In this document: in pieces, positions 16,404 to 23,584 of the stretch
How positions within the stretch are numbered: position 1 is the stretch's first letter
Layout of the letters: the number at the start of each line of letters is the position of its first letter
NCBI GenBank assembly: GCA_023460795.1
Contig: JAEWPC010000083.1
Coordinates: forward strand, 1 to 34,083
DNA length: 34,083 bases
Reading direction: 5' to 3'
DNA from: Bacillota bacterium
Lineage (GTDB): Bacteria > Bacillota > Bacilli > Paenibacillales > Paenibacillaceae
The notes under the pieces: model-generated
Told to the model about the DNA's origin: nothing
What the model saw: the letters and a program-made list of their open reading frames with translations, nothing else
Databases searched by the model: none
Program-made: the position numbers and the translations under genes

Positions 16404-17591
16404 TTGAGTTCCCAAGCTCTATGGATCGATCACTCAGCATCCAAACAGTACCGTTTCAACGAGCAGCATCCGTTTCATCCGATCAGGCTGGCGCTCACGG
16501 AAGAGCTGCTGCGCGGTTGCGACGCGCTGGACGACAGGACCGTAATCCCCCCTGCCTCATTGGACGAAGCTCGCGAAGAAGTCGCGCTTATCCATCGTCC
16601 CGATTACATAGCCGCCGTATCGGCATTAAGCGAGCCTTCTCCTGCCATGGCGGCTATCGACAACGCGCCCCAATACGGGCTTGACGCCGATGGCGACACT
16701 CCTTACTTTCCGGGCATGGAAGCGGCTTCACTGGCCGTCGTAGCCGGCTCGCTCGCTGCTGCGGAAGCCGTCATGTCCGGCCGTGCCGATCGCGCGCTGC
16801 ATCTGGCGGGAGGGCTGCACCATGCGTTCCCGGACCGGGCTTCCGGCTTCTGCGTCTATAACGATGCTGCCGCGGCAATTGCGAACATTCGCCGTAAGTA
16901 CGGAGCGCGCGTCTTATATATCGATACCGACGTCCACCACGGCGACGGGGTGCAATGGTTTTTCTACGACGATCCCGACGTCTTTACGCTCTCGATTCAC
17001 GAGACAGGCAAATTTCTATTTCCAGGAACCGGCTTCCATCACGAGAGGGGACACGCCTCCGGCTACGGCGCTTGCTTGAACTTGCCGATGGAGCCGTACA
17101 CCGAGGACGACTCGTGGCTCGACGTATTCAAGCAAGGCTTAGAACGGGCGGTCGAAACCTTCAAGCCGGACGTGATCGTCAGCCAACACGGCTGCGACGC
17201 GCACGCATTCGATCCGTTGGCGCATATCCATTGCAGCATGCGCATTTATCGGGAGATGCCCCGCCTCATCCACGAGCTTGCGGATGCGTATACGAACGGC
17301 CGTTGGATCGCGCTCGGCGGAGGCGGCTACGATCATTGGCGCGTCGTCCCGCGCGCTTGGAGCCTGCTATGGCTCGAGATGTCCGAGCATCCTCTTCTGG
17401 ATAGCATTGACCGACTTCCGCACGGCGGTAAGCTACCGGAAGGATGGCCGACGCTGACGAGTCCGCACCGACCCGATCACCTCCCGTCTACTTGGCTGGA
17501 CGATACGTCGACATGGACGCCGATGCCTAGGCGGCAGGAGATCACGGACAAGAACAAAGCGATGCTTGATATCGCTCTGCAGCATTTATAG
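16404..17591 (+). CDS. acuC: AcuC, class I/II-like protein deacetylase
   Basis: 395 residues starting at a TTG (16404), 21 bp after the acuA stop with AAAGG in between; no ATG fits the family N-terminus. Histone-deacetylase fold: LHH at 138-140, FCVYNDAA around 149-156, and zinc ligands D176 and H178 in YIDTDVHHGDG with a third Asp in QHGCDAHAFDPLAH. The tail GGGGYDHWRVVPRAW carries the late Gly/Tyr catalytic loop. It removes the acetyl group placed by AcuA on AcsA, reactivating acetate use. All catalytic residues are present. Confidence 0.94.
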   Translation: MSSQALWIDHSASKQYRFNEQHPFHPIRLALTEELLRGCDALDDRTVIPPASLDEAREEVALIHRPDYIAAVSALSEPSPAMAAIDNAPQYGLDADGDTPYFPGMEAASLAVVAGSLAAAEAVMSGRADRALHLAGGLHHAFPDRASGFCVYNDAAAAIANIRRKYGARVLYIDTDVHHGDGVQWFFYDDPDVFTLSIHETGKFLFPGTGFHHERGHASGYGACLNLPMEPYTEDDSWLDVFKQGLERAVETFKPDVIVSQHGCDAHAFDPLAHIHCSMRIYREMPRLIHELADAYTNGRWIALGGGGYDHWRVVPRAWSLLWLEMSEHPLLDSIDRLPHGGKLPEGWPTLTSPHRPDHLPSTWLDDTSTWTPMPRRQEITDKNKAMLDIALQHL

Positions 17592-17606
17592 TCATAGGAA
17601 AACGTA

Positions 17607-17636
17607 AAAACTGGCTGCCCTTAGGCAGCCAGTTTT
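17607..17636 (+). terminator. Terminator of the acuA-acuC operon
   Basis: AAAACTGGCTGCC (17607-17619) and GGCAGCCAGTTTT (17624-17636) around CTTA, a 13-bp perfect stem with a T run, 15 bp after the acuC stop. Confidence 0.9.
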
Positions 17637-17637
17637 A

Positions 17638-17828
17638 TGCTGCAACGGCCTCGTAGGCCGTTACAGCGGCGGATTGTCGCATGTTCGTGCTGCAGCGGTC
17701 TCGCAGGCCGTTACAGCGGCGGATTAGCGAATGAACGTGCTATAGAGGCCCCGTAGGCCGTTACAGCGGCGGATTCGCGCATGTTCGTGCTGCAGCGGTC
17801 TCGCAGGCCGTTACAGCGGCGGATTAGC
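17638..17828. repeat. 50-bp tandem repeat, 3.8 units, each with a hairpin
   Basis: Units start at 17638, 17688, 17738 and 17788 (the last is cut after about 41 bp). The core AGGCCGTTACAGCGGCGGATT is shared by all apart from the final bases, followed by a variable tail (GTCGC/AGCGA/CGCGC, ATGTTCG or ATGAACG). The front part forms a hairpin, best in unit 1 as ACGGCCT/AGGCCGT. Unit 2 keeps pairing through G-U changes. The unit length is not a multiple of three and no gene spans it, so it is not protein-coding. It fills the gap between the convergent acuC and nucleosidase genes. Confidence 0.9.
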
Positions 17829-17839
17829 TACCCCCACAC

Positions 17840-18544
17840 TTATAAACCTTGCACCATCCCGCTTACGATCGCGAACGAGCGGTCCGCCGCTTCGGCGGTG
17901 AATTCGGCGAAGTTGACGTGCGCGGAGCCGTCCGCTTTGTCGGACATCGAGCGGATGATGACGTGCGGAATACCGTTCATGTGGCACACTTGCGCGACCG
18001 CGGCGCCTTCCATCTCCGTGCATGCGCCCCCAAGCTCTTCATGCAGCGTTCTGACCACCGCGCGATCGGCGATGAACTGGTCGCCCGACAATACGCGTCC
18101 GGTCCGGCAACGCCCAGGGAACACCTTCTCCCCCGCGGCTTGCGCAAGCTTGACGAGCGCTTCGTCGGAAGGGTACTCGGACACCGCTTGATACGGAATC
18201 TCGCCTCGTTTAAATCCGAGCGCCGTCACGTCCACGTCGTGCTGCAGACTGCTGGTCGAGACGACGATATCGCCGATGTTCAGCTCCGGATCTACCGCGC
18301 CGGCAACGCCGGTGAATAGAACCGCATCCGCGCTGAACCGGTCGATCAGCACTTGCGTGCATACGGCCGCGTTCACTTTGCCTACCCCGGACTGCGTCAC
18401 CACGACTTTACGTCCATGGAGCGTTCCACGATGGTAAGTTAGCCCCGCGTGCTGCTCCGCTTGCGGGTTGTCCATATGTTCTAACAGCAGCTTAACTTCC
18501 TCTTGCATGGCACCGATAATGCCGATCGTCCCGTAACTTGCCAC
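17840..18544 (-). CDS. mtnN: 5'-methylthioadenosine/S-adenosylhomocysteine nucleosidase
   Basis: 234 residues from the GTG at 18544, which has GGAAGGA nine bases upstream; a longer frame to 18628 overlaps the ccpA terminator. Family signatures: IGIIGAMQEEV at the N-terminus (catalytic Glu), FTGVAGAVDPELNIGDIVVS, CTEMEGAAVAQVC (nucleoside-binding MEG) and IRSMSDKAD (catalytic Asp). The enzyme cleaves adenine from MTA and SAH in methionine salvage and methyl-cycle recycling, and in many bacteria feeds autoinducer-2 synthesis. Length is typical. It lies downstream of ccpA on the same strand, separated by a terminator. Confidence 0.94.
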   Translation of the reverse strand: MASYGTIGIIGAMQEEVKLLLEHMDNPQAEQHAGLTYHRGTLHGRKVVVTQSGVGKVNAAVCTQVLIDRFSADAVLFTGVAGAVDPELNIGDIVVSTSSLQHDVDVTALGFKRGEIPYQAVSEYPSDEALVKLAQAAGEKVFPGRCRTGRVLSGDQFIADRAVVRTLHEELGGACTEMEGAAVAQVCHMNGIPHVIIRSMSDKADGSAHVNFAEFTAEAADRSFAIVSGMVQGL

Positions 18545-18609
18545 CTTGGGTTCATCCTTCCTCTGCCTAAACTGTTGTTTTCTAATGACAGCCAAGCCGC
18601 CGTCCATAC

Positions 18610-18645
18610 AAAAGCCCTGCGTCGGCAACTTTCCCGGCGCAGGGC
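18610..18645 (-). terminator. Terminator of ccpA
   Basis: On the minus strand GCCCTGCG and CGCAGGGC (18645-18638 and 18621-18614) pair, with part of the loop also complementary, followed by TTTTG. It lies 12 bp after the ccpA stop. Confidence 0.8.
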
Positions 18646-18657
18646 ATCTTTATTCGC

Positions 18658-19671
18658 TTACTTGCCTTTGGGGCCAGTAACGGAGCGGCGCAAGATCAGC
18701 TCGTGCGGCAGCGTAACCTTGGCGTTCTCGACCGTCTCTTTCTTCATCAGCTTCGTCAGAAGACGCATCGATACGGCGCCGATATCGTACATCGGTTGGG
18801 CCACCGTCGTAAGCAACGGACGCACCATCGAAGAGATGCGGCTATTGTCGACGCTGATAACGGATACATCACCGGGCACGGTCAGTCCCGAATCCTGGAT
18901 GCAGTGGATGGCGCCGATGGCCATCTCGTCCGTCGCGGCGAAGATCGCCGTTGGACGATCGGACAAGCCTAGGAAGTACGTCGTCGCATCGATGCCGGAT
19001 TCGTACCGATAGTTGCCGACGCGTACGTAATCTTCGCGGTAGGCGATGCCAGCTTGCTCCAGCGCGCGCTTGTAGCCTTGGAATCTCGCGTAGCCGTTCG
19101 CAGGATCCTGCAACGTCCCGCTGATCATCGCGATCGAACGATGACCGTCTGCGATCAGTCGGTTAACCGCGTCGAATGCAGCCGCCTCATGGTCGATGTC
19201 AACGGAAGGAATGACGCCCTTCTCGTCCGTCGTCGCGCAAAGCACGATCGGCACGTTCGACGTCTGGAACGCCTGAACGTGTTCGTCGGTGACCGCGCCG
19301 CCCATGAACAGCAGACCGTCAACTTGCTTCTCGAGAAGGGTGTTGATCACGCGAATTTCTTTGTCCTTACGCTTGTCCGAGTTGCAAAGAATAATATTGT
19401 AGTGATACATATTCGCAATATCTTCAATGCCGCGTGCGACTTCGGCGAACAAGGCGTTCGCGATGTCGGGAATGACGACGCCTACGGTCGTCGTCTTCTT
19501 GCTGGCCAATCCCCGCGCTACCGCGTTCGGGCGATAGCCGAGACGTTCGATGGCTTCGTATACTTTCTTGCGGGTTTGAGGCTTAACGTTCGGATTGTTG
19601 TTGACGACCCGAGATACCGTCGCCATCGATACGCCGGCCTCGCGCGCTACGTCATAAATGGTTACCGTCAC
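18658..19671 (-). CDS. ccpA: Catabolite control protein CcpA (LacI family)
   Basis: 337 residues from the GTG at 19671, chosen because GGAG lies nine bases upstream and it gives MTVTIYDVAREAGV, the usual CcpA start. LacI-type helix-turn-helix at 1-22, hinge helix with RPNAVARGLASKKT at about 47-60, then the periplasmic-binding-like core and the conserved TYDIGAVSMRLLTKLM region found in CcpA. With Ser46-phosphorylated HPr as corepressor it binds cre sites and governs carbon metabolism. Two cre sites occur in this window (acsA and the sugar-binding protein gene). Its position near acsA-acuA-acuC and ytxJ resembles Bacillus. Confidence 0.96.
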   Translation of the reverse strand: MTVTIYDVAREAGVSMATVSRVVNNNPNVKPQTRKKVYEAIERLGYRPNAVARGLASKKTTTVGVVIPDIANALFAEVARGIEDIANMYHYNIILCNSDKRKDKEIRVINTLLEKQVDGLLFMGGAVTDEHVQAFQTSNVPIVLCATTDEKGVIPSVDIDHEAAAFDAVNRLIADGHRSIAMISGTLQDPANGYARFQGYKRALEQAGIAYREDYVRVGNYRYESGIDATTYFLGLSDRPTAIFAATDEMAIGAIHCIQDSGLTVPGDVSVISVDNSRISSMVRPLLTTVAQPMYDIGAVSMRLLTKLMKKETVENAKVTLPHELILRRSVTGPKGK

Positions 19672-19733
19672 AATAATTCGCTCCAATGTTAGAGACCGGA
19701 GGATAACGTGTCCGATCGTGGATTATTAAGGTA

Positions 19734-19762
19734 ATCATACGACAAAACCTCATGTTTAGCAA
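19734..19762 (-). promoter_or_regulatory. Probable ccpA promoter inside the ytxJ terminator
   Basis: Minus strand TTGCTA (19762-19757), a 17-nt spacer and TATGAT (19739-19734), about 63 bp before the GTG. The -35 lies in the loop of the ytxJ terminator hairpin, so termination of one gene and initiation of the next share DNA. Confidence 0.5.
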
Positions 19763-19777
19763 TCTGACATGAGGTTT
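19745..19777 (-). terminator. Terminator of ytxJ
   Basis: AAACCTCATGT (19777-19767 on the minus strand) pairs with ACATGAGGTTT (19755-19745), an 11-bp perfect stem followed by a short TTTTG, about 20 bp after the ytxJ stop. Confidence 0.75.
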
Positions 19778-19795
19778 GATAGATGATTCGATAGA

Positions 19796-20152
19796 TTAGC
19801 TTTGCGCGGGATTGCCGAGCTTCTCGCTCAGAAACGCATACGTAATGTGCCAATGCGACGTATCCCATACCGCTTGGCCGTCCTTCACGAGTATCGCTTG
19901 CGGGGATGCGTGCTTGACGCCGAGCCGCTCCGCGATCTCGTTGCTGATCGGTCGCTCCTCGATCACCCGAACAAGCGTATAATCGACCGGCAAACCGGTA
20001 TCGTCTTGGATAAAATGCTGAAGCTCTTCGTGAGCGCCCGCGCTGATCGGACACGAGGTGCTATGCTTGAACACCAGCAAAGGTCTGCTCGACGTTCCTT
20101 CGAGCGCCTGCTCCCACTGTTCCATACTCGTCAACTGCTGCAATTTAGCCAT
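19796..20152 (-). CDS. ytxJ: YtxJ, bacillithiol-system thioredoxin-like protein
   Basis: 118 residues, ATG preceded by GAGGAGG. Small thioredoxin fold with the monothiol motif CPIS (KHSTSCPISAGA) at about residues 34-37 and a cis-Pro segment (HASPQAIL). YtxJ proteins are thought to act in bacillithiol-linked thiol exchange in the cytosol; this is family knowledge, not shown here. It is adjacent to ccpA, as in several Bacilli. Confidence 0.88.
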   Translation of the reverse strand: MAKLQQLTSMEQWEQALEGTSSRPLLVFKHSTSCPISAGAHEELQHFIQDDTGLPVDYTLVRVIEERPISNEIAERLGVKHASPQAILVKDGQAVWDTSHWHITYAFLSEKLGNPAQS

Positions 20153-20188
20153 CGCTATGTCCTCCTCGGGATCAATTCCGTAGCTTTA

Positions 20189-20217
20189 TCGTAGCAGATT
20201 AAGCATCCCGAAGCAAA
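20189..20217 (-). promoter_or_regulatory. Possible ytxJ promoter
   Basis: Minus strand TTGCTT (20217-20212), a 17-nt spacer and TGC-TACGAT (20194-20189) with an extended -10. Its upstream edge overlaps the T tract of the preceding gene's terminator. Confidence 0.4.
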
Positions 20218-20241
20218 AAAGAAAGGACGGCAAAGCCGTCC
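20211..20241 (-). terminator. Terminator of the zinc-ribbon protein gene
   Basis: Minus strand GGACGGC-TTT-GCCGTCC (20241-20225), a 7-bp perfect stem followed by TTTCTTTTTTG, 15 bp after the stop codon at 20257. Confidence 0.88.
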
Positions 20242-20256
20242 CTGGCAAATCCGATC

Positions 20257-20667
20257 CTATCGTATGTACTGCGCGCTTAGCTGAGCAAGACGAGCTTGAA
20301 TCTCTTTCTTCCATTCCTCGTCTCCGAGCGACGTTGCAAGATTAAGCAAATCCAGCAATTGGTTCGTTCGCTCCTCGGTCGCCTTGGCGACGTCCGATGG
20401 CTGCAGCGTCCTCATCTGCGTTCGCATGTCCGACAGCAAGCCGGCCCATTCGTGAATTTGATCGAACGGGATGCTACGGGAATCGGAAACGGTTCCAAGC
20501 TGGCTAATCAGCCGTCCGACGTCGTCTTTGACGCCGTGGAACACGTCGTTGCGTCCGCAAACAGCACAGCTATATACGGGAACGTTCGTGATATTTACTT
20601 TTTTGGCGAAAATAACGGTACGTAACGATAATTCCATCTGTTGGCCGCATGAGCACGATTTAAGCAA
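20257..20667 (-). CDS. Uncharacterised protein with N-terminal zinc ribbon
   Basis: 136 residues from the TTG at 20667, which has TAAGGAG about ten bases upstream. The open frame reaches 20781 but would overlap the upstream VanZ-like gene and lacks a ribosome site there. Four cysteines in CSC (residues 4-6) and CAVC (about 34-37) could bind zinc like a YgiT-type ribbon. The rest is helical, with no membrane span. I do not recognise a specific family. It follows the VanZ-family gene on the same strand and may be cotranscribed with it. Confidence 0.75.
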   Translation of the reverse strand: MLKSCSCGQQMELSLRTVIFAKKVNITNVPVYSCAVCGRNDVFHGVKDDVGRLISQLGTVSDSRSIPFDQIHEWAGLLSDMRTQMRTLQPSDVAKATEERTNQLLDLLNLATSLGDEEWKKEIQARLAQLSAQYIR

Positions 20668-20740
20668 CGGGGTCTCTCTCCTTACACAAAAAGAGCTTGC
20701 CCTACTCCATTCGTTCTCTATGGCCTCGATTCCTGCTAAC

Positions 20741-21166
20741 TCACGACGTGTAATTTTTGGCACGCCTATACTTATATCCATTGCCGATCAAATAGACGAG
20801 CAAGGCGGCAACCGCGGCTCCGATGAAATCGTGCAGCAGATCGCTTGCATCCGGCGAACGCATCGGCACGTAGGATTGATGCCATTCGTCCGTTATCCCG
20901 TACACGACGCAAATCGCTACGTTGACGATGCAGCCTAACGCCGTAAGAGCGGCCTTCCCTTGTCCGAACGCGATCGTCAACGCCAGGCCGAAATAAGCGA
21001 CGTAATGCATCGGATTAAAGTCCGTCAAGAACGGCACCCACTTCTGCGCCCAGGGCAGCCAGCTGTTCATCTCGTCGCCGGTGCGGGACGATAGCACGAA
21101 TATCGCGATCATCACCGCGGCTGCGGGCGCGTACCGCCAATAGCGAACTAAATTCGAAAACCTCAA
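20741..21166 (-). CDS. VanZ-family membrane protein
   Basis: About 141 residues from the TTG at 21166 (AAAGGA ten bases before); an ATG at 21193 adds nine residues but has no ribosome site. VanZ hallmarks: FVLSSRTGDEM after the first helix, HYVAYFGLALTIAFG, and DEWHQSYVPMRSPDASDLLHDFIGA before the last helix. Four membrane spans. VanZ proteins confer low-level teicoplanin resistance in the Tn1546 context, but most chromosomal homologues have unknown function. Nothing here suggests a glycopeptide cluster. Confidence 0.88.
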   Translation of the reverse strand: MRFSNLVRYWRYAPAAAVMIAIFVLSSRTGDEMNSWLPWAQKWVPFLTDFNPMHYVAYFGLALTIAFGQGKAALTALGCIVNVAICVVYGITDEWHQSYVPMRSPDASDLLHDFIGAAVAALLVYLIGNGYKYRRAKNYTS

Positions 21167-21259
21167 TATGCCACAATCCTTTCGCGTTCGCATAACGTGA
21201 AGGTTCGTCCAACATTTGCTACAATGAACGGGAACCTTATGATGGAGGAGAGATTCCGC

Positions 21260-21778
21260 ATGACGACGAAACGCGTCATCTGCTTGGTTGACGATGAATT
21301 CGAAGATTTAGAGCTCTGGTATCCCGTCTATCGCGCTCGCGAAGAAGGCGCCGAAGTGCTTTACGCCGGCCCTGAGAAGGGACGCAAGCATATCGGCAAA
21401 TACGGCGTGCCGGCCGTCGCCGACATCGGTTACGAGGAGCTGGACGCCGACCGCTCTGACGGCGTTCTCGTTCCCGGCGGCTGGGCGCCGGATAAAATCC
21501 GCCGCGACGCGCGCGTGCTCGACTTCATCCGCAAGATGAACGATCAAGGCAAGCCGATCGGCCAAATTTGCCATGCGGGCTGGGTGCTGATCTCCGCCAA
21601 GATCCTGCAGGATAGAACCGTGACCTCGACGCCCGGCATTCGGGACGACATGGAGAACGCGGGAGCGAAGTGGCTCGACGAAGCGGTCGTCGTCGACCGC
21701 AACATCGTCTCCGCCCGCAGACCGCCGGATTTGCCGCCTTACGCGAAGGCGTTCTGCGATTTGCTCTTCGGTCGCTGA
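21260..21778 (+). CDS. PfpI/DJ-1 family protein (protease-like or glyoxalase-like)
   Basis: 172 residues from the ATG at 21260, preceded by GGAGGAG; an ATG further upstream (21197) lacks a site. Class I glutamine-amidotransferase-like fold with nucleophile-elbow Cys104 in GQICHAGW, preceded by the acidic pair in DDEFEDLELWYP (E15) and followed by PGIRDDMENAG. The family includes YraA-type stress proteins that act on damaged proteins or methylglyoxal adducts; which activity applies here cannot be read from the sequence. TACAAT at 21220 may be its -10 box. Confidence 0.9.
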   Translation: MTTKRVICLVDDEFEDLELWYPVYRAREEGAEVLYAGPEKGRKHIGKYGVPAVADIGYEELDADRSDGVLVPGGWAPDKIRRDARVLDFIRKMNDQGKPIGQICHAGWVLISAKILQDRTVTSTPGIRDDMENAGAKWLDEAVVVDRNIVSARRPPDLPPYAKAFCDLLFGR

Positions 21779-21790
21779 TAGCCCGCCATC

Positions 21791-21826
21791 AAGAAGGATA
21801 CTCCCGTTACCGGGGGTATCCTTCTT
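21791..21826. terminator. Bidirectional terminator between the PfpI-family gene and ptsI
   Basis: A 16-bp stem, AAGAAGGATACTCCCG (21791-21806) with CGGGGGTATCCTTCTT (21811-21826), loop TTAC, one G-U pair. It lies between convergent stop codons at 21778 and 21830. Confidence 0.9.
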
Positions 21827-21829
21827 ATG

Positions 21830-23584
21830 TTACGGAGTAATTCGGTCCGTCGCGGAAGTCAGCAGCCTCTCCGCGTAAAACCGTTCCGCGCAAGAACGGA
21901 TATCTCCCGCCGTCCGATACTTAAACAGCTCGTCGAGAAGGCTGCGGCTGTCCGCCGCTTTCGTCCGGAGCATGCATTCTTTAACCGGCAGGATCGCTTG
22001 CGCCGACAAGCTTAACTCGTCGATGCCTAGCCCGAGCCAGATCGGCAACGCGCGAACGTCGCCCGCTAGCTCTCCGCAAACGTTGACCGGAATGCCGTGT
22101 TTGTGCGCGGCGTTCACGACGGTCCGCAGCATCCGCAGCACCGCAGGGTGGAACGGCTCATACAGGTGGTTGATCTGTTCGTTCATCCGGTCGACCGCCA
22201 GGGTGAACTGAATGAGATCGTTCGTGCCGATGCTGAAGAACGCGACTTCCTCCGCGAGCAGATCGGCGATCGCGACCGCGGCCGGAACCTCGATCATGAT
22301 GCCGACTTTGATGTTGCGGCTGAAGGCGATGCCTTCCGCTTCCAATTCCAGCCTGGCGGCTTCGAGCACCTCGTTCGCTTCCCGGAACTCTTCCACGGAG
22401 GCGATCAACGGGTACATGATATGGATGTTCCCATAGACCGAAGCGCGAAGGATCGCTCTCAGCTGAATTTTGAACAAATCTTTGCGGTCAAGACTGAATC
22501 GGATCGCTCTGAAGCCGAGGAACGGGTTCTCCTCCATCGGCAGCTCGTAGTAGTCCAGCTGCTTATCCCCGCCGATATCGAGCGTTCGTATGATGAGCGA
22601 ATGGCCGCCCATCTTCTCCGCGACCGCCTTGTACGCCGAGAACTGCTCATCCTCCGTCGGGAAGCGGTCGCGATCCATATATAGGAACTCGGTGCGGAAC
22701 AACCCTACGCCTTTCGCGCCGTTGCTGAGCGCGGCTTGCAGCTCTTTGAAGGAGCTGATGTTCGCCGCGAGCGTCAAGGTTACGCCGTCCGGCGTAACCG
22801 CGGGAACTTCGGCAAGCGTTAGAAGCCGCGCCTTCGCCTCCAGCTGTCGTTTGCGCATCTCCGTATATCGCGACACCGTCTCCGGCGTCGGATTGACGTG
22901 CAGCACTCCGGTTCCGCCGTCGACGATGACGAGCTCCCCCGTCGAGATCGGATTCGCAAGCTTGCCTTCGGCGCCCATGACCATCGGAATACCGAAGGCG
23001 CGCGCCATGATAGCCGCGTGGGACGTCGGGCTTCCAATCATCGTTACGACGCCCAGCACGAGCTCAGGCTTCAGATGGACGAGCTGCGAGGGAGAAAGTT
23101 CCCGCACGACGAGAATGAACGGCTGCGAGTCCTCCGGCAGCTCGATCTCCGGCGCGCCGAGCAAATGCTTGAGCAGCCTGTTGCCCACGTCCTTGATGTC
23201 GAGCGCACGTTCCTTCATGTACTCGTCGTCCAGCAGATCGAACATCGTCACGAAATGGTCGATCGCTTCTTTGACCGCCACTTCGGCCACCTTGTATTGC
23301 CGCTGGATGATGCCTTGAATTTCGTTCATGAACACCGGATCTTCCAGAATGGCCAGATGGGCGTCGAAGATGCTGGATTCCTGCGAGCCTACCGCTTCGT
23401 CCAGCTCCGTTTTCATCTGATTAATCTCCGTCTTGGAGCGGCGAATGCCTTCGTAAAGCCTATCGAATTCCTTGGCTAAGTCGCCTACGTCCAGCCTTTG
23501 TTCCGGAAGCTCCCACTCCCAATGCGGCAGAACGAACGCTTTGCCGATCGCGATGCCATCCGATGCTCCCAAAGCTTGAATCAT
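21830..23584 (-). CDS. ptsI: PTS enzyme I (phosphoenolpyruvate-protein phosphotransferase)
   Basis: 584 residues. N-terminal domain carries the phospho-accepting H189 in GSPTSHAAIMAR. The C-terminal PEP-binding barrel has LFRTEFLYMDR, RTLDIGGDKQL, FLGFRAIR and the catalytic C503 in PVNVCGELAGD. It starts the PTS relay by taking phosphate from PEP and passing it to HPr in the cytosol. Its ATG overlaps the stop of the upstream PTS permease (ATGA), so the two are translationally coupled. No HPr gene (ptsH) is next to it, contrary to the common ptsH-ptsI order. Confidence 0.96.
   Translation of the reverse strand: MIQALGASDGIAIGKAFVLPHWEWELPEQRLDVGDLAKEFDRLYEGIRRSKTEINQMKTELDEAVGSQESSIFDAHLAILEDPVFMNEIQGIIQRQYKVAEVAVKEAIDHFVTMFDLLDDEYMKERALDIKDVGNRLLKHLLGAPEIELPEDSQPFILVVRELSPSQLVHLKPELVLGVVTMIGSPTSHAAIMARAFGIPMVMGAEGKLANPISTGELVIVDGGTGVLHVNPTPETVSRYTEMRKRQLEAKARLLTLAEVPAVTPDGVTLTLAANISSFKELQAALSNGAKGVGLFRTEFLYMDRDRFPTEDEQFSAYKAVAEKMGGHSLIIRTLDIGGDKQLDYYELPMEENPFLGFRAIRFSLDRKDLFKIQLRAILRASVYGNIHIMYPLIASVEEFREANEVLEAARLELEAEGIAFSRNIKVGIMIEVPAAVAIADLLAEEVAFFSIGTNDLIQFTLAVDRMNEQINHLYEPFHPAVLRMLRTVVNAAHKHGIPVNVCGELAGDVRALPIWLGLGIDELSLSAQAILPVKECMLRTKAADSRSLLDELFKYRTAGDIRSCAERFYAERLLTSATDRITP

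Noticed and set aside
17638..17828. Tandem repeats considered as a CRISPR array
   Set aside because: Most of each 50-bp unit is conserved and there are no unique 30-40 bp spacers; the variable tail is only about 12 bp. No cas genes nearby.
20741..21193. VanZ-family gene as a sign of a glycopeptide-resistance cluster
   Set aside because: No vanHAX, ligase or regulator genes are near; isolated VanZ homologues are common in Firmicutes.
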